A stretch of 64,000 bases of DNA, taken from Sphaerolaimus hirsutus. Taxonomy: Eukaryota; Nematoda; Chromadorea; Monhysterida; Sphaerolaimidae. The stretch lies in assembly GCA_964036195.1 (NCBI GenBank), contig OZ038460.1:18665504-18729503 (forward strand), given 5' to 3'. Positions 44,868-55,944 of this stretch are shown here, one piece after another (position 1 is the first letter of the stretch; each line of letters opens with the position of its first letter). The notes beneath the pieces were generated by a model. It worked only from the letters and a program-made list of their open reading frames with translations. It ran no database searches and had not been told where the DNA came from. The translations under genes were made by a program, and so were the position numbers.

Positions 44868-45893
44868 AATGCACATTACTGCATCCCATTCTGTTGTACA
44901 TTGACTGATTTTTTACTGTTCGAGTGTGTTGGGATTTGGGGTCTGGGCTATGACGAATTGTTTTGGTTTTCTCAAATAATCCCCCAGTCCTGAGATAAGG
45001 GGGGCCTATAAAAAGGTGGTCATTTTGCACGCATGATCTGCACATTGACTTTGCAGCTTAATAACTCAGTCATTTCTGGGCTGATTTGGATCGTTCAACA
45101 CTTAAAATAATCAGGACAACCTTCAGATTCAATTTTTATGGTCGGATTAGTGATTTCTAAATTCTGTATGCCAATTTGACCCGCTTTTAAAACATGAAAA
45201 AATATTTTATTATTAATTTTTCAAGACGTTTTTTGAACATTCTATCATATATTTGAGACAAAACAAAGTAATCTGGCCCAAACATTATTTCAATATCTTG
45301 CTCCAGTCAAAAGTTGGCATGCCAGAAGCAGCGTGCCAGGTGCCAAGGGCGCCTCGGGAAAATGGCGCGAAGAGCAAAGGGGGCCATGGTGCCCATCGCG
45401 AAGAAGAGCGCCAGGTGCCAATGACGCCACATGAAAAAGGGCGCCAAGCACAAATGGCGCCATGGCATGGCGTCTCGTGGCACCCGCAAATGGTGCCAGC
45501 GCCATGGCACCATTCCATCACTAGTCTAGAGTATATGATAGCATGTTCAAGAAAATTATTTTTCATGTTTAAAAACCGGGTCAAATTGGCATACAGAATT
45601 GAGACATCACTACTTCGACAACCAAAATTGAATCTGCAGGTTGTCCTGATCATTTGAAGTGTTGAATGATCCAAATTGGCCCCGAAATGTCGAAATTATT
45701 AAGCTTCATAATCCATGTGCAGATTGGCCATTCAAAATTACCACCCATTTATAGACACTTCTTATCTTGGGACTGGGGTATTATTTGAACAAACCAAGAC
45801 AATTCATGATAGCCCAGACCCAAAACCTCAACATTCTTAAAAGGCATCAAAATCGGCCAATCTACAACAGAATGGGACGCAGGAATGTGCATT
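44868..45893. mobile_element. Second type of foldback element with a GGCGCC insertion in its loop
   Basis: Ends AATGCACATTACTGCATCCC and the related inverse GACGCAGGAATGTGCATT. Arms of about 350 bp (44868-45235, 45545-45893) match as reverse complements with mismatches. The loop holds a GGCGCC/GGTGCC array ending CCATTCCATCACTA (to 45523). Confidence 0.75.
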
Positions 45894-45901
45894 TCTATGA
45901 A

Positions 45902-46357
45902 TACCGTATTTCCTCGAAATACCCCCCGGGGGGTGATTGTTTCATAGTGGTCCCGAGAGGGGGGGGGGTTAAACGAGGGGGGGGGGGTATTTCGAGGGGG
46001 GGTTATTATTTCACAAGAAAATTTTTGAAAACCAAGTACGAAATTGTCGTCTGAAACGTACGCAGACATCGAAAAATGCAACAAAAACTGCCATTTATAA
46101 GGTTCTGTAGACTAATATTAGTACGTAGATGGTATAAACACTGTTCTAACGTGATTCCGACATTGTTTTAACGTGTGTTCTGCACTACGCAGAACATAAA
46201 CTGCCGTATTTGTCATGTACGTTCTCTTTACACTCAATTTGGGGGGGGGTATTTCGAGGGGGGGGGTGATTGTTTCATAGTGGTCTCGAGAGGGGGGGGG
46301 GTCAAACGAGGGGGGGGGTATTTCAAGGGGGGGGGGGTATTTCGAGGAAATACGGTA
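45902..46357. mobile_element. CCGTA-type MITE, type A, G-rich
   Basis: Ends TACCGTATTTCCTCGAAATA and TATTTCGAGGAAATACGGTA with TA flanks. Several runs of 8-10 G. Closely similar to 54479-54935. Confidence 0.85.
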
Positions 46358-46479
46358 CATGAAAAACATACACTAATGAGTTTACACCAAAATATTTACA
46401 TGAAACGTTACAAATACAATAGAAATAATATACACACTAAATCGCTTTTACCATTCATTTCACTTAAAAATATATTTTA

Positions 46480-46880
46480 CGTATTCATTTCACGTCAGAA
46501 ATAAAATTCTAATTACAGCTTGACGTAGAATGTTTTTGACGTAAAATGTTTATCAGTAAACATCTTTTCACGTCAACACTCTGACGTGAAAAGATTCGAC
46601 GACTTACATTTCACGTCAACATTTCATGCGACGTGAAATGTTGCTGACGTGAAAAGTTTCTGACGTGAAATGTTTGACGGGAAATGTTGACGTGAAAAGA
46701 TGCAATTTTGACGTACAATTAATAACACATTAATTACTCAATATTTTTCAAATCTTTTTTGGGACATTATAAACAATTACCAGGACAATCTTATTCTGAA
46801 ATTACAACACCGTATCTTTGTCCGTTCTCATGTAATTAATTTTTTGACATCATTCCACGTCATCATTTCACGTCGAATCG
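46480..46880. repeat. Array of TGACGTGAAA / TTTCACGTCA units
   Basis: About a dozen TGACGT or ACGTCA words in 400 bp in both orientations, most followed by GAAAAG or GAAATG. Smaller blocks lie at 24380-24600, 40430-40600 and 44620-44770. The right flank ends in CGGTGAAAACTAGTGCGTG, so it probably belongs to the CACACACTAG-ended family at 40195. Confidence 0.65.
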
Positions 46881-47354
46881 ACGCTGAGCTCTAATTCCCG
46901 CTTTACGGTGAAAACTAGTGCGTGTAGGGCCAATCATTCACCAATAGTGAGTGCAATTGCAATGTATTGATTCTTATGTGAACATCGAACAATAAAACTG
47001 TTGGTTTTTCATTCAGATGAAGTATGGTAGACTTGATTGAAAAGTGTCTGCTCAATGGACCTTACGTTTACATAACTCCCGAATATTTTTACATCACAAC
47101 ATATAATGAAACGTGCACGCATACTGGATGAAAAGACCATTTTCATTCATTCAGTTGACAATTGATTTGTACGTAAAAGTTGCAAGCATTCCGAGTGCAT
47201 GTAACATCTTGAGTTGGCAAAAATACACTTGTAATTGGCGTGAGGAATGAGTGAAAATGTTTGAAAGAATACACTGATCAGATATTATACAAATCGCACA
47301 AACGTTGAATGTGACAAGTGACAAATTTCAGCCAATTTGGTGGATGCCTGGTGG

Positions 47355-47569
47355 CAATCCCAAGCACTGTAAAGTGTAAAGTAAAGTGTCAAATGTAAAG
47401 TCAAATGCAAAGTTCAGTGTCAAATGTAAAGTCAAATGCAAAGTAAAGTGTCAATTGTCATGCAAAGTTCAGTAATAAAATCTTCTTTTTTTTGCTTTGA
47501 TTGACACTTTACTTTGCATTTGACTTTACATTTGACACTTTACTTTACACTTTACAGGGCTTGGGACTG
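47355..47569. mobile_element. CCCAGACCCTG-type MITE (palindromic)
   Basis: Starts CAATCCCAAGCACTGTAAAG and ends CTTTACAGGGCTTGGGACTG. The two halves (GTAAAGTGTCAAATGTAAAG words) are reverse complements. Confidence 0.72.
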
Positions 47570-48145
47570 CCCCCAGGTGAACTTGACAGTAAAACTTTTA
47601 AATACTGTCATAGGGAAAAGTGTCAAACGTGTTTATTCGGTGAAAAGTGAAAAAAATTTTAGTTAAGTAACAAGAATTTTCAGTTCACTCGATATATGAT
47701 ACTAAAATACTCTCCACTTCTTGTCACCTTTTTCACTTCTGAATTGCGACAATGAAATATTTTTCGGCCACTCTGTTTCATCGCTGTTTCACCTTCTTTT
47801 AAATTTTATGAACGCCATTTGAAACAATTTTGGTGAACTTTTTCCATCGGTCAACTCGCTTATTTTGCGAAACAGAAAAGCGAAGGTCATTCAACAAACT
47901 TTGAAAATATCTACGATGATACATAAATATAAAGACACTTATATTTCTAGAAATAAATTGATTTTTCGTCTTTTAAAAGAGTGATGCGACATGTCCATAA
48001 CTATGCCGCCGGATAAAATCGTGACGACTTTGATAATTATCATCTGTATCACATTAAAAATCGGTCAGCTTACAGTTTTTTAACCGTTAAAAATCCCGCC
48101 TTTTGAATAGCCCCCAGTCAAAAAAACGAATCAATGAAAAGGTGA

Positions 48146-48296
48146 ACTCTCAGACCCTGTACAATGTCAAACGTTTTGCAAACTGTGAAAAGTCATGCAA
48201 ATGTAATGCCATGAAATGTCTGACGACCAGTAAAAAATTAATAATTTTTTTTTACATTTTACATGAAATTTTACATTTTACAAAATCTGGGACTGC
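48146..48296. mobile_element. CCCAGACCCTG-type MITE just upstream of the EGF exon
   Basis: Starts CTCTCAGACCCTGTACAATG and ends TTACAAAATCTGGGACTGC. It lies about 50 bp before the acceptor of the first recognised EGF/MAM exon. Confidence 0.6.
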
Positions 48297-48344
48297 TTAT
48301 TCAAAAATTACGGTAACTAACACCAAAATCCTAACCCCCCACAG

Positions 48345-51300
48345 GGGACTGTCTGCACTGCCTAGCACATGGGCACTGTGCCAAAAATGCTGTTTGCGTG
48401 ACTACAATTGGAGAGAGAAATCCGAAATGCAAGTGTCTTCTGGGATTCCATGGAAATGGAGCACACTGTGAACAAGGTGGGTGGTTGATTTAATTGGTTA
48501 CTGTTGATTAAGTGGGCGATTGATTGCGATTGCTATTTTAAAAAATGTGTGATTTTTTTGAAAAAAGAATTGTATAGTATTTATCTCGGAAATCTTTCAA
48601 AAATAAAATGTACTTATCAAATCTAGCTGGAAAAAGTTGGAGTACATATGAATAAATATCAGATATTTTATATTTTTTCATAAAAATATTTAAAATATAT
48701 AAATCTCAAGAGATTTATGGGACGCTAATAGCTATTGATCAATGTTTTTCTTTGAGATATAACAGTATCTTAGCGTAAATTTTGTAAAAACAACTAAAAT
48801 ATCAATGTAGGTACTGTATTTCCTCGAATTACCCCACCCCCGGGCAGTTTATTTTTGGAGGATGGGGGTATTTCGAGGTAATACGGTATTTATAACAGCA
48901 ATTAATCCTTTGAGTAGACCTAGGCATCCATAAGTCGCACTATATAAAGTTGCAAATTTTGGACAAAGTTCCAAAAAGCGACACGGCGCCTGACTCCAAA
49001 TAATAATAACCTTGGCACCTAATAATCTCCCAAAAAACTCCCAGAATCATCAGACGGCGGCACGGGTAGCTCCCATCCCAAATTCAAGGTGTTCAGCGAA
49101 AGCGGCGATCGTAATCAGAGAGAAATCGTTATCAATAGATGCGATGGAAGGGATCTCGACCCGCCCGGAAGGGAACTTGGGAATCACCATGGAGATGGAG
49201 GGCATGAAGGGCACCATGCGGACACTGCGGGTTGGTGTGGGATAGTGATGTGAAAAGCGCCAGAACTTTGGCGCCAAGCGCCAAAAACGCCATGGCGCTT
49301 TACCGCCCCTAGCGCCAATGGCATTTTGTTCCTGGCGGCTGTGAAAAATAGCGCCAAGCGCCAGCGCCAGGCATTTTGTTCCTGGCGCCTGTGAAACATA
49401 GCGCCAAGCGCCAGCGCCAGGGCCACAAAGACATGTGTACATTGTTTTTTCCAACCAGGCGGCGGTCCTGCACCCTGTAAAGTGTAAAAAAAATGTGAAA
49501 TGTTAAAGGCACCCAGTTATCCAAAGGAGAAAAAAAACACTCCCGTCACTTAAATCCCGCCCCCCTGTAATGAGGAAGTCTGGCAAATTTTTCTAGTCTT
49601 ACCTTCTTTTCTCTAAATGATCCTATTTTTGCTAAAACGCCAATTCGAATACCATATATCCTCAAGTAAGTCCCAAGAGGAGTTATTTTTCTATTTTTTT
49701 TTTGGAAAAATGTCCACCCACACAGAATCGACCAGCCAAGTACTGATTCAATCACCGAAAGTGTCAATCGATCAAAGCGATCTAAGCGACGACATTAGAA
49801 ATAGAATTGCGCCCAGCCACGTAGAGGCTCAGCTGATTGGCCGGCCGTCGGAATTGGGCTGCGCGGAGGCGGAGTGCGATTTTGAAAATGGCCCCTGCGG
49901 ATATAAGAATGATAGATTTTCAGATTGGCAATTGAAGCCGGCCGGGTCGGGTGAGGATATTTTGTGATTTTGAAGGGTTTGGCGGCCCGTACGCTAGTTG
50001 ACACAGGTGTGTCAAGTGTCAACTGGTCTGTGTCAACTCATCTGCTAATGTACATGCGACAAGGCAATGTTGAAGAATAAATATTATGGCAAGTGCATTT
50101 GGAGTTCGCTTTGCGACACGTGAAGCTGAAATCTGACTTGACACACGTGTCAACTAGTGTGTGTGTGTGGCAGAGTTGTGCAAATACTGGTATTTTTGGA
50201 AAACGTAAACGTAAACGTAAATACCTTTTCCAAATCAAAAGTATAAATACTAAAACGTAAGGTATTTTAAAAATACCAAGGAATACGTAAAAAAAAACGT
50301 AAACGTAAAAATACTTGTGCTTTGGAAAATACCATTATTTTCACCTTTAGATGGGTCAATCGCTCCATCTGCATCACTTTCTGTTGTAAGTGTGGCAAAA
50401 TCCAACTACCGTATTTCCTCGAAATACCCCCCCCCTCGAAATACCCCCCCTCAAAATGGACACTATGAACTTATAAACCCCCCCCCCCTCGAAATACCCC
50501 CCCCCCAAATTTAGTGTATAGAGAACGTAAATGACAAAGGCTGCGGTTTGTCATCTGGGTACTGCAAAACACACGTGAAAAACGATGGCTCTGTTATGTG
50601 AGAACAGTGATTATATTTACGTCTACACACTTATACAAGTCTTTAGAGTCTTATAAATGGTGATTTGTGTTGCATTTTCGACGTCTGCGTATGTTTCAGA
50701 CAACAATTTAGTTCTTGGTTTTCAAAAAATTTCTGGCGAAATGATAAACCCCCCCCTCGTTTAACCCCCCCTCCAAATTCTCACTCTGAAACAATAAACC
50801 CCCCGGGGGTATTTCGAGGAAATACGGTATACGCTGGTGATTCTGGGGGAGTCCCAGACGCTGTAAAATGCCTTGTAAAATGTCAAATGGCATGCAAAGT
50901 GTCAAAAGTCATGCAAAATGCCCTGGAAGGTGTAAAATCTTTGCCATTTTGCTGGGCATTTTCCATGACTTTTGACACTTTGCAAGACGTTTGACGTTTT
51001 ACAGGGCTTTTTACATGGTCTGGTAGTGGCACCAAAGCTTGCACTCGCCCTGCCAGTTTCAAAACATTTTGAAAATGTTACTCACAGTTGTTGAAAGTGG
51101 CGTCGTCGGTATTCATCAAAAAAAATTTATAGACGCAAGGCTCGACAAACAAACAAAAAGGTTTCTGTGTTCAGCGTTTGAACACCTTTTATGAATATGT
51201 ACCCAGTATTCCATGTGTAAGTGCAAGCGTGCAGTCATGTTACGTTTATGCGATAACATAAGAATATTGTTGGCTGCAGGTGGTGCGGCCCATTTGAATA

Positions 51301-53746
51301 TGTGCACGTGTGAACGATTACAAGTTTTTTTTACGTTTTCCCAAGTACCCGGGTATTTTGGTCAGGAAAACGTAACAAAACGTAATGGAATTTTTGAAAA
51401 ACGTAAACGTAAACGTAAGTATAAATACCCGAATAACCGGGTATTTCGGGTAAACGTAAATACGTTTTTCCAACTCTGGTGTGTGGGCCCGCCTTTTCCG
51501 CTTTTTCTTTTTGGAGTAATTTTTGAAAACTTCATTTTCCTAGAAGGACTAGAAGTCAAATGGCATATTCGATTACACGATGCATAGCCACGGCACGAAA
51601 TTTAATTGTTCTCGAGCGGGAAGCGGTCCGCCAGTTGCGATAAGAATTAGTATTTTACCACATTTCATTAAAATACCGAATACAGCAGCACATCGTAGGG
51701 TGGAGAGCGCACAGCGAAACAAATACCCGCACGTTTTTAAACGGAAACCCGATATCAAAACATTCCGGAAATCCAAAACCCGGTGCAGTTTTCATCTACG
51801 TAAACTTCCAAAAAAAAACACATTTTAAATCCCCCCAGGCAGCACAGTGGCCCTAGTGGTAGGCTACCGTTCCACGGGACACTACCTACACTCTGCGAAA
51901 TTCACACTGTCCAGACACGCTTTACTTCGCTTTGACTACTATGACAGTTCTGCTGCCAGTCCCGATGGACATCAAGATGTCTGGAGCGTTTTCGACGGTG
52001 TCCAGAGGGATTCGCAGCAGGTGCGGAAGTAAATATTGAGTTTTTTAGATTGTTTGAGGGCTTTGAGTGTGTTTGGGGGATATCAAAGTTGATTTGTGGA
52101 TGTGATGATTATTATACAGAGTTTATCGAATTCGAAAAATTATCAAAAAATTCGAAGTACTCAATGAATTGAAAAACTATTTTTGGAAATAATTTGACGT
52201 CATTTTAGAAAATAACACTTCTTTAAGAGTATTTGCCATCGTTACTCACAAGCCGTTTTTACTCTCCCTCCCTCAAAAAAATCAAACTTTGAGGAAAACC
52301 TGACAAATAAAACAACTCCAAAAAGAATTTCCAATAATACTTGTGCTTCCAAGCCACCACAGCATTAGATCCACAACTCAACCCCAACCCCCCCCCCCCC
52401 CCCCAGCAGCGTTCAGCGACTCGCCCCGCAGTCCTGCGCGTGTGCACCGGCTCGTTGTCGCGCACGCTGTGGTCGTCGTCGGGCGACAACCCGGACGGGG
52501 GCAATGGAGGGGCGGTGGGCGCCACTTTGAGGGTCAGCCGCATCGGGTGGGCCAGCGCGGCCATCGTTTTGGAGCCGGGCACTCATCAGGTGCGAGTCCT
52601 AGATCCTGTCAAATGTCAAATGTCAAGTGTCGTGCAAAGTGTCAAAACTCGTGGATAATGTCCTGTAGAGTGGCAAAAGTCATGTAAAATTCATGTTTTG
52701 GCCACGCACACCTAGTACACAACTGAAATTTAGGAAATTCGTTTTTAATGCATTTGAGTTGACAAGAATCAATTATTTTTGATCGCCGTCAACATCAGTT
52801 GACAGATTCATCATTCTGACTGACTTTCGGATGAAGTTTGTTTTCCATCGCAACAACGCATGTCAACAAAAATTGAGGCGTTTAGTTCTAAAAGTCGACA
52901 AGTCCACAAAATGCGATTTTGAGTAAATCGCATTTTAAGTTTCATTTCCAATTCCAGGTCCGTGGTGCATGTCCAATGGGGCTCTCTCATGCTCAACATT
53001 AAATTCCAAATGTTAACAATAAAGTGTCAAATTTTCAGCCCCTGCTCTCAACGTATAATGAAAAAATTGGGTGTCTATAAAATTCTACTCGGACAGAACA
53101 AAACCGTTTTGGGCAGGAAAATGCACTTGTCGAGTCGACTTCTTTCACTCGAGAACATTTTTGTTCCCGCGGGCGTTGCGCTTGCCTTATGGGAAATTTA
53201 TGGACTTGTCGACTTTGAGAAATCGGTGTCCATGATGGACTTATCACATTTCTTGCGTTTTTTCCCCATAAAAAAGGCTGCGGAAGGTGGACGTGTCGAC
53301 TTTTAGCCCAAAACTAAGTGGACTTGTCGACTTATTGCTAATTTTTTTTGGCATTTTTCCCTAAAAATGTCAAATTTGGCACTTTGCCATATGGGAATGT
53401 GAGGTCAAAAAATTTATGGAAAATTATGAAAAATGTGCGGGAGTAGTCCCAGATGACGTTTTCGGGCCTAACTCAAAATTTTCATATTTTGGACTTGTCG
53501 ACTTGTAGAATTGGACGCCTCGATTGTGAAGTCACTTCACAATGCTTCACAGCGCAACACACAGCCACTGTTCGTTGCGTTGTGTGTGCATGGATTTTTG
53601 TTTCCTATTTATTGGCTTATTGACAGACTGTATTTTTTAAATCGCAGCTAATATTTGTGGCTGAAAATTTGGCGTTCACCAGGGCGGTGGCCATCGACAA
53701 CATTCAATTGAGGGATATCACCGGAAATAATTTCTTGTGTCAGTGA
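48345..53746 (+). CDS. EGF-like and MAM domain protein, 5' partial (last 6 exons)
   Basis: Exons: 48345-48476, 49045-49230, 49726-49950, 51839-52020, 52407-52589, 53648-53746. All junction phases agree, giving 334 residues to TGA at 53744-53746. The first exon is one EGF-like module with six spaced Cys (CLAHGHCAKNAVC, then CKC and a final C). Exons 2 and 3 form a hydrophilic linker with a His/Gly/Asp-rich run (NHHGDGGHEGHHAD). A single MAM domain starts at CDFENGPCGYKND and ends IDNIQLRDITGNNFLCQ at the C-terminus. MAM and EGF modules mediate extracellular adhesion or receptor contacts, so the protein is probably secreted or a cell-surface ectodomain. No signal peptide or membrane segment is seen because the 5' exons were not found. 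The large repeat-filled region upstream may be a very long intron. Confidence 0.86.
48812..48888. mobile_element. Minimal CCGTA-type MITE in EGF/MAM intron
   Basis: Ends TACTGTATTTCCTCGAATTA and ATTTCGAGGTAATACGGTA around about 40 bp (77 bp total). Confidence 0.72.
49243..49430. mobile_element. GGCGCC-module hAT-like MITE in EGF/MAM intron
   Basis: Starts TAGTGATGTGAAAAGCGCC 12 nt after the donor of the second exon, followed by GGCGCCAAGCGCCA words including a duplicated ~60-bp unit with CATTTTGTTCCTGGCG. The right terminus was not recognised. Confidence 0.6.
50407..50829. mobile_element. CCGTA-type MITE, type A, in EGF/MAM intron
   Basis: Ends TACCGTATTTCCTCGAAATA and ATTTCGAGGAAATACGGTA with TA flanks. 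Its central block is nearly identical to 39648-40116. Confidence 0.85.
50849..51028. mobile_element. CCCAGACCCTG-type MITE in EGF/MAM intron
   Basis: Starts GAGTCCCAGACGCTGTAAAA and ends TTACATGGTCTGGTAGTG, with the TGTCAAAAGTCATGCAAA words of the family. Confidence 0.68.
52875..53521. mobile_element. Inverted-repeat element with GACTTGTCGAC modules in the last MAM intron
   Basis: Left end GAGGCGTTTAGTTCTAAAAG and right end CTTGTAGAATTGGACGCCTC are inverted repeats with mismatches. GTCGACAAGTCC or GGACTTGTCGAC recurs about eight times inside. No target duplication was found. Confidence 0.7.
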
Positions 53747-54478
53747 TCGAATATTTGTTTAGTTATGACATCGACTACGTTTCCATTTTATTTTGCCTTT
53801 TCATTGTTTATGGCAGGAATATTTACGTTTGCAAAATCCTCGAAACCATTTGCATAAACTTCGCCTCTTTTGTTGCGGTGATACATCTTCATTTTTATTA
53901 AGAAAACAACTGATTTTTCTTAAAGCGAGCTTTAACTAGATTGTGCAGTCACTCAACTACTACACTAGGTACATTTGTACACTTGTACTAGGAATTTGTA
54001 CATTTTGTACATTTACTCATTGTTCAAATAGCTGCCAAGGTATTGCTTCACAGTTTTTATAGACTGCCATTAAATTCAAACAATATCAAAGTATTCATTC
54101 AACAGTTTTTTGATAAATGACCACAAATCGATGGCCCCAATAGAATAACAGCATTCGTTGATATTTTTGTAAATATTTTTTTACACATTTGGCACAATTC
54201 CAGCGTTTCTGTTATAGACCACCGTTTATTCATTTTGTAGCCCAAAAAGTAAAAAGTGTAGCTTCTATTAGTGAATCCCTCATATTGGGTGGAGGACCCG
54301 CCCTTGTATTCTCAAAAATACGGTGTATTTTCCTCAAAAGTGACAATACACTGTTCTCAGTGTGGTAAAAATATTTTGGCACTGACTTTTTCACAATACT
54401 TCTCATAGAAAGCATGCGGTTGAGTTGGTATATAAGCACTGGCAGGAAATTCCTGGTCAATGATATGAAAAAAATAAA
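53747..54478. other. AT-rich sequence, no feature recognised
   Basis: Follows the stop of the EGF/MAM gene. Plain AT-rich sequence with no repeat ends or coding signal that I can support. Confidence 0.5.
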
Positions 54479-54935
54479 TACCGTATTTCCTCGAAATACC
54501 CCCCGGGGGGTGATTGTTTCATAGTGGTCCCGAGAGGGGGGGGGGTTAAACGAGGGGGGGGGGGTATTTCGAGGGGGGGGGGTTATTGTTTCACAAGAAA
54601 ATTTTTGAAAACCAAGTACGAAATTGTCGTCTGAAACGTACGCAGACGTCGAAAAATGCACCAAAAACCGCCATTTATAAGGTTCTGTAGACTAATATTA
54701 GTATGTAGATGGTATGTACACTGTTCTAACGTGACACCGACATTGTTTTAACGTGTGTTCTGCAGTACACAGAACACAAACTACAGTTATTGTCATGTAC
54801 TTTCCCTTTACACTCAATTTGGGGGGGGTATTTCGAGGGGGGGGGGTGATTGTTTCATAGTGGTCTCGAGAGGGGGGGGGTCAAACGAGGGGGGGGGGTA
54901 TTTCAAGGGGGGGGGTATTTCGAGGAAATACGGTA
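54479..54935. mobile_element. CCGTA-type MITE, type A, G-rich
   Basis: Ends TACCGTATTTCCTCGAAATA and ATTTCGAGGAAATACGGTA, TA flanks. Very similar over its length to 45902-46357, including the CGTACGCAGACGTCGAAAAA centre. Confidence 0.86.
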
Positions 54936-55551
54936 TGAAAAGTACACGTTCACATCATCGAACACAAGAAAACTTCTCTGGAATTTTAATATGCACCGGG
55001 TATTATACAAAAATCCATGATTTAACATACACAGTCCCATGAATAAAAATCGATTCAAACTACCTATGCAAACTATGTTGTAGCCAAGTGAACTATACCA
55101 GATGCCGTGGTTACATTGTAAAAACGCATGTGCATGCTTTTTCTTATCCAAAACTACACGGACAGTGAGCCTAACTCGGGCAGTACAGAGAATGTTACCA
55201 TTTTTTATAATTAAAGTCATTGTGATTGTGATATAGCAAGCAGTAATTTCATTGATAGTTTAATGATAGTCAATGTTATTAGCATGGAAAAATGTCCAGG
55301 AGTTTTTAATTTAAAAATATCATTATGCTGTCAATTTGCCATCACACCCCTCCCTTACAGCAAAAAATAGTGCCATATAAAAAGCCAAAGCGCAAGCATT
55401 ATACACAGCACTGAAGCCATGAAAAATTTGATTAGACTGTTCCTTGCTGGCACATAATCAAGGATGTATCCAGGGGGCATGGGGGGCTGCACCCCCCCCC
55501 ATTTGCCAGCGTCCATTAACAACCAGCCCCTAGCCCCTGTACATAATGAAT

Positions 55552-55944
55552 TACCGTATTACCTCGAATTATCCCCCCTTGAATTAACTCCCCCTCGAAT
55601 TATCCCCCCCCCCCCTTGAATAAAACCCCCCTCGAAATACCACCCCAAATACAGTGTAAACAGTAGTACATAACAAATAACACAGTGTGTGAATTGTATT
55701 ATGCAGAACACACGTTAAAACCGATGACTGAGTGACGTTAGGGAAGGGTTTATGTGTATATACAGTAGTATATGCCTATAAACACTCATACGCCTCTGAC
55801 AATGTTGTATTTTTATACGTCTGAGTATGGGGAATTTTGTCAAATTTCTGGCGAATAAATAGACCCCCCTCGAATAACCGCCCCCCTCAAAATTTGCTGG
55901 CGAAAAAATAAACCCCCATGGGGGTATTTTGAGGTAATACGGTA
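55552..55944. mobile_element. CCGTA-type MITE, type A (ACCTCGAATTA form)
   Basis: Ends TACCGTATTACCTCGAATTA and TTTTGAGGTAATACGGTA. The centre is shared with 32626-33052. Confidence 0.8.

Noticed and set aside
48103-48471. 122-codon open frame overlapping the EGF exon
   Set aside because: The EGF-like frame of 48345-48476 has the correct cysteine spacing and phase with the next exon; this frame is its shadow plus MITE sequence.
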